This document shows, piece by piece, positions 31,066-38,804 of a DNA stretch of 64,000 nt. The notes under the pieces were generated by a model. The model did not search any database. It was not told where the DNA came from and worked only from the letters and a program-made list of their open reading frames with translations. The first letter of the stretch is position 1, and each line of letters begins with the position of its first letter. The position numbers were made by a program, and so were the translations under genes. This stretch comes from Rhodanobacter sp. C06 (lineage in GTDB: Bacteria; Pseudomonadota; Gammaproteobacteria; Xanthomonadales; Rhodanobacteraceae). The stretch lies in contig NZ_MUNP01000048.1 of assembly GCF_002001105.1 (NCBI RefSeq), positions 1-64,000 of the forward strand, written 5' to 3'.

Positions 31066-31641
31066 TCAAGCCATCGCGTAGGTCAGGCCGAGTCGGCCGC
31101 CGTGCAGCGTCTCGGTCTTGCGCAGTTCCAGCCCGCGGCGCTGCCGCACGGACGCGAACAGCGCCTTGCCCTCTCCCGCAATCAACGGGTAGACGATCAA
31201 GCGCAGTTCGTCGACGAGGCCGGCCTCGATCAGGCTGGCCGTGATTCGGGCGCCGCCCATGAGATAGATGTCCTTTCCGGGTTGCTGCTTGAGCGCCGCG
31301 AGTTCGGCCACATCGCGCAGGAACCGTGTCAGCGGCCAGTTGGCCGTGTCCAAGGTGCGCGACAGCACGTAATGTGGCGTCCGTGCGGCGAAGCGGCCCC
31401 ATGCGACCTCGGCCGGCGTCGGCAACTTGCCGGTCATCGGCAATGCCGCGTCCGGCGCGTTCCGTATCGCGGTCCAGTACTGCTCGTAACCGGGATACAT
31501 GCCGCTGCCGAGCACGCAGGCGTCGATCTGCGCGGTCAGGCCGTAATCCTCCGACCAGGCGTCCACCCAGTCGGCGTAACCTTCCGGCCCTTCCATCTTG
31601 CCGTCAGCGGAAATCTTCATGCCGGCGATCAGCTTGCGCAT
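31066..31641 (-). CDS. Dihydrofolate reductase family protein (RibD_C-like)
   Basis: 191 aa, RibD C-terminal/DHFR-like fold of the YyaP/YwjB kind. MRKLIAGMKISADGKMEGPEG, YVLSRTL, IYLMGGARITASLIEAGLVDELRL (broken across family motifs) and HGGRLGLTYA are typical. Such stand-alone reductases occur with ArsR-SRPBCC pairs; natural substrate unknown and it should not be assumed to supply tetrahydrofolate. AAGGAGG lies about 5 nt upstream of the ATG. Confidence 0.85.
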   Translation of the reverse strand: MRKLIAGMKISADGKMEGPEGYADWVDAWSEDYGLTAQIDACVLGSGMYPGYEQYWTAIRNAPDAALPMTGKLPTPAEVAWGRFAARTPHYVLSRTLDTANWPLTRFLRDVAELAALKQQPGKDIYLMGGARITASLIEAGLVDELRLIVYPLIAGEGKALFASVRQRRGLELRKTETLHGGRLGLTYAMA

Positions 31642-31822
31642 GACATCCTCCTTCGTTCTGCATGGGTTGAATGGTGTTGGACACTGGCTTCCCGGGCAGC
31701 CTGCCGGGCTGCCCAAGCCGCTTGATGCGGCGCCTCGCGACGAGGACCGTGGCCAAGCCTCCGGCCGGGCCACTTCCCGCAACCGTCGCCCACGCTGCGA
31801 CACAGAGGCAGATCGGACACAT
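31604..31822 (-). CDS. Tiny CPIC-motif membrane protein
   Basis: 72 aa beginning MCPICLCVAAWATVAGSGPAG and GLATVLVARRRIKRL. A cysteine-rich start (CPIC-x-C), one short hydrophobic segment with a Gly-rich turn and a basic end match a widespread class of unnamed small proteins that travel with ArsR and SRPBCC genes. The ATG lies 3 nt after the SRPBCC stop. The 3' end overlaps the DHFR-like gene by 38 nt and its last 25 residues may be unimportant. Function unknown; a metal- or redox-linked role is inferred from the cysteines only. Confidence 0.6.
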   Translation of the reverse strand: MCPICLCVAAWATVAGSGPAGGLATVLVARRRIKRLGQPGRLPGKPVSNTIQPMQNEGGCHAQADRRHEDFR

Positions 31823-31825
31823 GAC

Positions 31826-32269
31826 TCAATTCATTCCGCCCAGGCGTGCGACCAGCGTGTCGAGGAAGAACGTCCAGCCCTCGGTGTGCGCCATCGCCAT
31901 CCGCTCGTCGGGCAGGCCTTCATGGGTCAGGCGCAACTCGGTCTGCTTGCCGCGCGGCGTGAATTCGAGCGTGACTACCGATTCCTTGCCGTGCGTGTGC
32001 TCGCTCACCCAGGTGAACTCAAGCAGGCGCGGACTTTCCACGCGCAGGTAACGGCCGTAGTGCGGGCGCACCTGGCCCGAGTACAGCATGCCGAGGTAGA
32101 ACAAGCCGTCGGGGCGCGGATCGGCCACCACGTCGCCACCCTCCGCCAGCCACGCCTTCATGCTGGCCGGGTCGGTCCAGGCACGGAACACCCGCTCGGG
32201 CGAGGCATCGTAGCTGCGAGGGATCTCCAGGCGAAACGAACCCATTGCGCTTTCATTGCGACCCTTCAT
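31826..32269 (-). CDS. SRPBCC (AHSA1-like) domain protein
   Basis: 147 aa START/Bet v1-like ligand-binding fold of the activator-of-Hsp90 homologue type: RSYDASPERVFRAWTDPASMKAW, YLRVESPRLLEFTW, VTLEFTPRGKQTELRLTHEG and GWTFFLDTLVARL. These proteins bind hydrophobic ligands and are regularly paired with ArsR regulators. ATG at 32269 has AGGGG 8 nt upstream and overlaps arsR by 17 nt. Confidence 0.88.
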   Translation of the reverse strand: MKGRNESAMGSFRLEIPRSYDASPERVFRAWTDPASMKAWLAEGGDVVADPRPDGLFYLGMLYSGQVRPHYGRYLRVESPRLLEFTWVSEHTHGKESVVTLEFTPRGKQTELRLTHEGLPDERMAMAHTEGWTFFLDTLVARLGGMN

Positions 32270-32603
32270 CGTCGTTCCCCTGCTGCTGATCGAGGAATGT
32301 GCCCAGCGCGTCGAGGCGCTGGTTCCAGAAGCGTTCGTACTGCGAGGTCCATTTGGCGACTTCGCGCAGCGGTGCGGCGCGCAGGCGCAGGTAGTGTTCG
32401 CGGCCCTCGCGGCGGCGGCGGACCAAGCCCGCGCCCTCCAGCACCTTGACGTGTTTGGACACCGCGTTCAGCGACATCGCGAACGGCTGTGCGAGGTCCG
32501 TCACCCGCAACTCGCCGCGGGTCAGCCGCGCCACGATGCGGCGACGGGTAGGATCGGCGAGCGCGGCGAAGGCGAGATCGAGGTTCGACATGGCGACATT
32601 CAT
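32253..32603 (-). CDS. ArsR-family transcriptional regulator
   Basis: 116-aa winged-helix protein: FAALADPTRRRIVARL, TVTDLAQPF-type helix as RVTDLAQPFAMSLNAVSKHVKVLEGAGLVRR, then a C-terminal helix with WNQRLDALGTFL. No clear metal-binding Cys cluster (ELCVCDL-type) is present, so it probably senses something other than arsenic, as most SRPBCC-linked ArsR proteins do. The start overlaps a perfect palindrome, implying autorepression. The leader is only about 10 nt with AAAGG. Confidence 0.92.
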   Translation of the reverse strand: MNVAMSNLDLAFAALADPTRRRIVARLTRGELRVTDLAQPFAMSLNAVSKHVKVLEGAGLVRRRREGREHYLRLRAAPLREVAKWTSQYERFWNQRLDALGTFLDQQQGNDDEGSQ

Positions 32604-32621
32604 TCAACCTTTTGGTTGAAT
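32602..32621 (-). promoter_or_regulatory. ArsR operator palindrome
   Basis: ATTCAACC-N4-GGTTGAAT is a perfect 8-bp inverted repeat spanning the end of the -10 box, the predicted transcription start and the arsR start codon. Position and symmetry fit an autoregulatory ArsR operator. Confidence 0.75.
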
Positions 32622-32647
32622 AATACGCCGATGAAAAGGCGCGTCAA
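32620..32647 (-). promoter_or_regulatory. Cassette promoter
   Basis: On the minus strand TTGACG and TATTAT (each 5/6 to consensus) are separated by 16 bp, directly upstream of and touching the operator. Confidence 0.7.
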
Positions 32648-32657
32648 GCGCGCCCTT
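32633..32657 (-). terminator. Intrinsic terminator after fabD
   Basis: Minus-strand GGCGCG-CTTGA-CGCGCC followed by TTTT. It ends the fabHD transcript just before the ArsR cassette; the cassette -35 box lies inside its loop and stem. Confidence 0.65.
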
Positions 32658-32677
32658 TCGCGAAGCCTGGTTTCCGC

Positions 32678-33628
32678 TCAGCCGCGCCAGTCGGCCAGCG
32701 TGGCGTCGAACTCGGCCGGCGCACCGATGGCGCGGCCTTCGATGCTCTTGTCGATGCGCTTGACCAGACCGGCCAGCACCTTGCCCGGTCCGCATTCGGC
32801 GATGCGCGTGGCGCCGCCGGCGGCCAGCGCCTGCACGCATTCCGTCCAGCGCACGGGCAGGTAGAGCTGGCGCTGCAGCGCGCCGCGGATCTCGTCCAGC
32901 GAGGCGTAACGCTGGGCCTCGGCGTTCTGGATCACCGGGATCGTCGGCAGCCGCCACTGGATCGATGCCATGCGCTCGCCCAGCTTGTCGGCCGCTTCGC
33001 GCATCAGCATGCAGTGCGAAGGTACCGACACGGCCAGCTTGATGGCCTTCTTCACGCCCAGCTCGGCGAGCCGCACCAGTGCACGATCCACCGCCTCGGC
33101 GTTGCCTGCGATCACCAGTTGGCCCGGCGAGTTGTAGTTCGCCGGCGCCACCACCTGGCCTTGCGCAACCTCTTCGCACACTTGCGCGATCTGCGCATCG
33201 TCGCCGCCCAGGATCGCCGCCATCGCGCCCACGCCGGCCGGCACCGCCGCCTGCATCAGGCGGCCGCGCTCGGCCACCAGCGCGGCCGCGTCATGCAGCG
33301 ACAAGGCGCCGGCGCAAACCAGCGCGCTGTATTCGCCGAGGCTGTGACCGGCGAGCTGCGCGGGCCGCGCGCCGCCGAGCTTGTTCCACACGCGCCACAC
33401 CGCGACGCTGGCCGCGAGCAGGGCCGGCTGGGTGTGCTCCGTGCGGTTGAGCTGGTCTTCCGGACCCTGCTGGCTGAGCACCCACAGGTCCGCGCCCGCA
33501 CCCTGCGAGGCCTCGTCGAAGGTCGCCTTCACCTCGCCATGCGCGGCAGCCAGTTCGGCCAGCATGCCGACCGATTGCGAACCCTGGCCCGGGAAGACGA
33601 AGGCGAGATTGGAATGGGTGGTGCTCAT
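32678..33628 (-). CDS. fabD: Malonyl-CoA:ACP transacylase
   Basis: 316 aa. FVFPGQGSQSVGM, catalytic Ser in GHSLGEYSALV, active-site His in SVPSHCMLM, and NYNSPGQLVIAG are family hallmarks. Transfers malonyl groups to AcpP for chain elongation. Follows fabH with a 110-nt gap that holds a GC-rich hairpin repeat. Confidence 0.97.
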   Translation of the reverse strand: MSTTHSNLAFVFPGQGSQSVGMLAELAAAHGEVKATFDEASQGAGADLWVLSQQGPEDQLNRTEHTQPALLAASVAVWRVWNKLGGARPAQLAGHSLGEYSALVCAGALSLHDAAALVAERGRLMQAAVPAGVGAMAAILGGDDAQIAQVCEEVAQGQVVAPANYNSPGQLVIAGNAEAVDRALVRLAELGVKKAIKLAVSVPSHCMLMREAADKLGERMASIQWRLPTIPVIQNAEAQRYASLDEIRGALQRQLYLPVRWTECVQALAAGGATRIAECGPGKVLAGLVKRIDKSIEGRAIGAPAEFDATLADWRG

Positions 33629-33658
33629 GCAGTTCTACTCCCACGTTCAAACAATGGC

Positions 33659-33718
33659 TCCGCACCCCGACCCTCTCCGCCGGGCTTGCCGGGAGAGCTG
33701 GGGCATCTGGTGGTGCGG
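33659..33718. repeat. Structured intergenic repeat between fabH and fabD
   Basis: CCGCACC at the left and GGTGCGG at the right form an outer stem; inside, CTCTCC...GGAGAG and CCGGG/CCGG arms pair. The CCCTCTCC core resembles the hairpin at 58167-58189, suggesting an interspersed repeat family. Confidence 0.45.
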
Positions 33719-33738
33719 CTTTCCCGAATCCTGGCTTT

Positions 33739-34713
33739 TCAGTACCGCAGCAGCGCCGACGCCCAGGTGAAACCGCCGCCAAAGGCTTCCAGCAGCAGGT
33801 TCTGGCCGCGCTGCACCTTGCCCGAGCGCACCGCGTAGTCCAGCGCCAGCGGCACCGAGCCGGACGAGGTGTTGGCGTGCTGGTCGACGGTCACGATCAC
33901 GCGCTCCATCGGCATCGCCAGCCGCTTGGCGGTGGCCTCGATGATGCGCAGATTGGCCTGATGCGGGATCAGCCAGTCGATCTGGGAGGCCTGCATGCCG
34001 GCGGCCTGCAGGGTCTCGTCGACCAGCGCGTCCAGCGTCTTCACCGCGACCTTGAACACTTCGCGGCCGGCCATCTTGATGCGCACGCCGTGGTTGGGCT
34101 CGTCCTTGAAACCGGCGGACACGCCGACCGGGTTCCACAGCAGCTCCTTGTAGCCGCCGTCGGCGTGCATGCAGGTGGCATGGATGCCCGGCTCGCTGGA
34201 AGCTTCCAGCACCACCGCGCCGGCGCCGTCGCCGAACAGCACGCAGGTCTCGCGGTCGTTCCAGTCGATCATGCGGGTCAGCGTCTCGGCGCCGATCACC
34301 AGCACCTTCTTCGACTGGCCGCTCCTGATGAACTTGTCCGCGATGCCGAGCGCGTACATGAAGCCCGAGCAGGCCGCGTTGACGTCGAACGCGGCGCAGC
34401 CGTTCGCGCCCAGCCGCTGCTGCACCAGGCAGGCGGTGGACGGGAAGATGATGTCGGGCGTGGTGGTGCCCAGCACGATCAGGTCCAGCTCGGACGCCTT
34501 GACGCCCGCCTCGTCCAGCGCACGCTGCGCGGCGAGGAAGGCCAGGTCGCCAGTGGTCTCGCCGTCGGCGGCGATGTGGCGCTGGCGGATGCCGGTGCGG
34601 GTGCGGATCCATTCGTCGCTGGTGTCGACGATCTTCTCCAGATCGGTGTTGCTGACGACGCGCTCGGGCAACGCGCTGCCGGTGGCGATGATGCGGGAGT
34701 AGATCGGGGCCAT
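33739..34713 (-). CDS. fabH: 3-oxoacyl-ACP synthase III
   Basis: 324 aa, starts fatty-acid synthesis by condensing acetyl-CoA with malonyl-ACP. Catalytic Cys in DVNAACSGFMYAL, His in WLIPHQANLRI and Asn in DQHANTSSGSVP are present. Start MAPIYSRIIATGSALPERVV is the family N-terminus. There is no plsX between rpmF and fabH. Confidence 0.97.
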   Translation of the reverse strand: MAPIYSRIIATGSALPERVVSNTDLEKIVDTSDEWIRTRTGIRQRHIAADGETTGDLAFLAAQRALDEAGVKASELDLIVLGTTTPDIIFPSTACLVQQRLGANGCAAFDVNAACSGFMYALGIADKFIRSGQSKKVLVIGAETLTRMIDWNDRETCVLFGDGAGAVVLEASSEPGIHATCMHADGGYKELLWNPVGVSAGFKDEPNHGVRIKMAGREVFKVAVKTLDALVDETLQAAGMQASQIDWLIPHQANLRIIEATAKRLAMPMERVIVTVDQHANTSSGSVPLALDYAVRSGKVQRGQNLLLEAFGGGFTWASALLRY

Positions 34714-34875
34714 GCGGTTTTCCGTCAAACGTGAATCGTGAATTGAACGCCCTGCGCGGTACATGCGCAACCGTCCGGGCGCAATGGCGGAACCCACAAC
34801 GCGAAACGGCGCGTCGCCGCGCCGTTTCGGTCGGTTCGGTCAGGCGGATTCCGCAAGAGGAATCCGCCGCGTCGG

Positions 34876-35070
34876 TCAATCCTCGACCGACACCGCGCCC
34901 TTGGTCTCGATGACCTTCTTGCCGCGGTAGTAACCGTCGGCGGTGACGTGGTGGCGCAGGTGCACCTCGCCGCTGGTCGGGTCGGTGGACAGCTGCACGG
35001 TCTTCAGCTTGTCGTGGGCGCGACGCATGCCGCGGGTGGACGGGGTACGGCGGCTCTTGGCAACGGCCAT
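34876..35070 (-). CDS. rpmF: 50S ribosomal protein L32
   Basis: 64 aa. [21 protein letters not shown] is the L32 N-terminus, and [17 protein letters not shown] its C-terminal part. The zinc-ligand cysteines of C+ L32 forms are absent, so this is a C- form. Follows yceD by 46 nt, as in most proteobacteria. Confidence 0.97.
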   Translation of the reverse strand: MAVAKSRRTPSTRGMRRAHDKLKTVQLSTDPTSGEVHLRHHVTADGYYRGKKVIETKGAVSVED

Positions 35071-35116
35071 GGTAGTTCTCCAACTGAACCTGATTTCGGT
35101 ATCTGGATGATCGAGG

Positions 35117-35656
35117 TCAAGGACCCCGACCGGCTTGCTTCTTCAGTTCGCGCAACACCGCGAACGGGTTGTTCTCTTGTCCCGCGGCATCGTCCTGCCC
35201 GGTCGCGCCGTGATCGATGGCCGCGTCGGGCAGGCTGCTGTCCGGATTCACCGGCACCAGCGGCAACGCCAGCAGCAGCTCGTCCTCGATCACGTCCGCC
35301 GGATGCAGGCGACCATCCTCGGTCACCAGCAGCGGTTCGCAACCGGGCGGCAAACCCGCCTCGTCGCGCTCCCGCCGGATCAGCCCGAGCCGGCTGTCCA
35401 CCGTCACCGGCAACACGAACGGCTCCAGCGTGCGCTGGCAGATCATCGTCAGCGGCGCCTGCGCATGGACATCCACGTAGTCCGTGCCCAACTGCTCGTC
35501 GCGACCGAAATCCAGCCGGAAGCTCACATCGCCCACGTCGCCGGCCAGCGCGCCACGCAGGCGCCCTAGCGCGGCCACGGGCATCGATCCCTCGAACGAA
35601 CGCCGCGCCGAGACCATGCGCCAAGCGTCCACGGACTCTGGCAGTGTCACGGACAT
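35117..35656 (-). CDS. yceD: YceD/DUF177 family protein
   Basis: 179 aa, DUF177. The [14 protein letters not shown] stretch, [15 protein letters not shown] (usual Cys in LxCQRCLxP, one Cys replaced by Thr here) and a terminal [12 protein letters not shown] are typical. In plants and bacteria the family is linked to 23S rRNA accumulation. The start at 35656 is only about 10 nt downstream of a good -10 box, so the mRNA may be nearly leaderless. Confidence 0.9.
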   Translation of the reverse strand: MSVTLPESVDAWRMVSARRSFEGSMPVAALGRLRGALAGDVGDVSFRLDFGRDEQLGTDYVDVHAQAPLTMICQRTLEPFVLPVTVDSRLGLIRRERDEAGLPPGCEPLLVTEDGRLHPADVIEDELLLALPLVPVNPDSSLPDAAIDHGATGQDDAAGQENNPFAVLRELKKQAGRGP

Positions 35657-35665
35657 AATCGGCGA

Positions 35666-35694
35666 ATGGTAAGTTCGTGAACGACCGAAGTCAA
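35666..35694 (-). promoter_or_regulatory. yceD-rpmF-fab promoter
   Basis: TTGACT and TACCAT on the minus strand with exactly 17 bp between them, 10 nt before the yceD ATG. It would drive yceD, rpmF, fabH and fabD. Confidence 0.55.
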
Positions 35695-35791
35695 CCGACA
35701 ATCAAGCGCTTGCGTCATCCGTTTCGCCCATTTTGCCTGATGCGCCCCGCTTGCGGCAGACTGCACGCCCACTCCATCGGGGCGTTGCCGC

Positions 35792-36241
35792 GTGAACCTT
35801 TCCCTGACGCTGGGCGTGTTCGCCCTGCTGGTGCTGGTCGCGGCGGCGGCCTGGGCGCTGTCCTCGCGTCGCTGGCAGAACCGGCGCGCCGCGGACCTGC
35901 AGCAATTGCTCGACCTGGCCGACCGGCTGGAAACCGACCTGAAAAGCTGCCGCGCCGGCCTGGCACAGGCGCATGCGGTGATGGCGATCAACCCCGATCT
36001 GCCCGGCGCCAGCGAACAGGGGGCCCGTCAGGCAGTGGACGCCGGGTTGCAGGCGCTGCTGCGCCAGCGCATCTGGATCCGCGACCACGCCGCCCGCGCC
36101 AGCCAGCACGAACTGGATGAAACCGCCGCCGCGATGCGCGCCAGCCGCGACCGCCTGCAGCCGCTGCTGCAGGCGCTGAACGCCGCCCAGCGCGACCTGG
36201 ACAGCGCGATGCGCGAACACATCCACCGCGACGCGGAATGA
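35792..36241 (+). CDS. Membrane-anchored coiled-coil protein
   Basis: 149 aa, GTG start. One N-terminal helix (LTLGVFALLVLVAAAAWAL) followed by a long, charged helical region rich in Gln, Arg, Leu and Ala (LQQLLDLADRLETDLKS, ELDETAAAMRASRDRL, LQALNAAQRDLDSAM) predicted to form a coiled coil in the cytoplasm. No family recognised. Its TGA overlaps the maf ATG by 4 nt, so the two are coupled. It is transcribed divergently from yceD. Confidence 0.7.
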   Translation: MNLSLTLGVFALLVLVAAAAWALSSRRWQNRRAADLQQLLDLADRLETDLKSCRAGLAQAHAVMAINPDLPGASEQGARQAVDAGLQALLRQRIWIRDHAARASQHELDETAAAMRASRDRLQPLLQALNAAQRDLDSAMREHIHRDAE

Positions 36242-36825
36242 ACTCCACGCCCCGCATCGTGCTGGCTTCCACCTCGCGCTACCGCGCCGAACTGTTGCGC
36301 CGGCTGCTGCCGGCATTCGAGGAGCGCCCGCCCGGCACCGACGAGGCCGCCCTGCCTGGCGAAGCGCCGGGTGCCCGTGCGGCGCGGCTGGCCCTCGCCA
36401 AGGCCGCGTCGGTTGCCGGCGGCCTGCGCGATACGCTGGTGATCGGCTCCGACCAGGTCGCCGAACTGGACGGTACGCAGCTGGACAAGCCCGGCAGCGT
36501 GGCGAACGCCCGCGCTCAGCTCGCCGCCAGTTCCGGCCGCGTGGTGCATTTCCACACCGCGCTGTGCCTGCTCGACGCGCGCAACGGCCAACACCAGTTG
36601 TATGTCGACCACACCCGCGTGCATTTCCGAACGCTGGGTACCGAGGAGATCGAACGCTACGTGGCACGCGAGCAGCCGCTGGACTGCGCCGGCAGCTTCA
36701 AGTGCGAAGGCCTGGGCATCAGCCTGTTCGAGCACATCGACAGCGAAGACCCCAGCGCGCTGATCGGGTTGCCGCTGATCGCGCTGGCGAGGTTGCTGCG
36801 CGCGACGGGCGTCGCCGTGCCCTGA
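36238..36825 (+). CDS. Maf-family nucleotide pyrophosphatase (YceF type)
   Basis: 195 aa. RIVLASTSRYRAELLRRL, LVIGSDQVAEL, LDKPGS and GSFKCEGLGISLFEHIDSEDPSALIGLPL are characteristic of the YceF subgroup, which hydrolyses 7-methyl-GTP and related modified nucleotides. maf-yceD-rpmF neighbourhood is conserved, here with maf divergent from yceD. Confidence 0.92.
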   Translation: MNSTPRIVLASTSRYRAELLRRLLPAFEERPPGTDEAALPGEAPGARAARLALAKAASVAGGLRDTLVIGSDQVAELDGTQLDKPGSVANARAQLAASSGRVVHFHTALCLLDARNGQHQLYVDHTRVHFRTLGTEEIERYVAREQPLDCAGSFKCEGLGISLFEHIDSEDPSALIGLPLIALARLLRATGVAVP

Positions 36826-36897
36826 AGCAAACCGGGGTACGCTGGCCGCAACCCCGTCGAACCGCTTCCCACCCACGCACCGCCGCGAGCCCGACCG

Positions 36898-37844
<947 letters not shown>

Positions 37845-37845
<1 letters not shown>

Positions 37846-38804
37846 TGCGCTCCAACCTGCGCCGGCTCGCGCAACGTGCCAGAGTCTGGGCCGAACGTCG
37901 CCTGCCCGCGCTCACCCGCCTGCGCCAGCCCGAGCCGCTGCCGATCGAACTGGGTCGGCGCCGCATCTACATCGTGCCGACAACGTTCGGGCTGGGCTTT
38001 GGCGTGTTGCTGCTGGTGATGCTGGTCGGCGCACTGAACTACGCCAACAACGCGGCGCTGCTGCTGACCTGCATGCTGGGCGCGGCGACCGCCGCGAGCA
38101 TGCTGCTCGCGTTCCGCACGCTGGATGGCCTGTCACTGCGCGGCATCCGCGCCGGCCATGCCGTCGCCGGCGAGCCGCTGGAACTGGTACTGGATTTCGC
38201 GGCGCAGCGTGCGCGCGAGTCGGTACGACTCGACTGCGCCAGCGAGTCGCTGGCCTTCGCCCTGCAGGGCACCACGGAACTGCGGCTGCGCCTGGCCACC
38301 ACCCGGCGCGGCTGGCTGGCGCTGCCGCGGCTACGGATCTGGAGCAGCTGGCCACTGGGCCTGTTCCGCGCCTGGAGCTGGCTGCACCCGCAGCAGTCCG
38401 TGCTGGTTTGGCCCCGGCCGGAAGCCGCCGGGCCGCCGCCGGTGCTGCCGGGCGATGCGCGCGAGCGCCTGCGTCCGCAGCCGGGCGAGGAACTGGCCGC
38501 GCTGCGCGACTACCGCCGTGGCGACGCGCCCCGGCACATCGCGTGGAAAGCCAGCGCCCGCCACCATGACCTGCTGGTCAAGGATTTCGACCGCCCGGAG
38601 CCGCGCGAGACCTGGCGTCTGGAGTGGGACGCGCTGCGCGCGCTGGATCGCGAGGCGCGCATCGCCCGGCTGGCGCGCTGGCTGGGCGATGCGGAGGCGC
38701 AAGGCCGGCGCTACAGCCTGCAGCTGCCGCACGAACGCATCGACATCGGCAGCGGCCCGGCCCACTACGCGCGCTGCATGAGCACGCTGGCGGTGTTGCC
38801 GTGA
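37845..38804 (+). CDS. DUF58 domain protein
   Basis: 319 aa. Two N-terminal membrane helices (TTFGLGFGVLLLVMLVGAL and NAALLLTCMLGAATAASMLL) then a cytosolic DUF58 part with the signature LRDYRRGDAPRHIAWKASAR and LLVKDFD. DUF58 proteins are thought to bind MoxR and carry a von Willebrand-like fold. Followed with 4-nt overlap (GTGA) by the transglutaminase gene. Confidence 0.92.
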
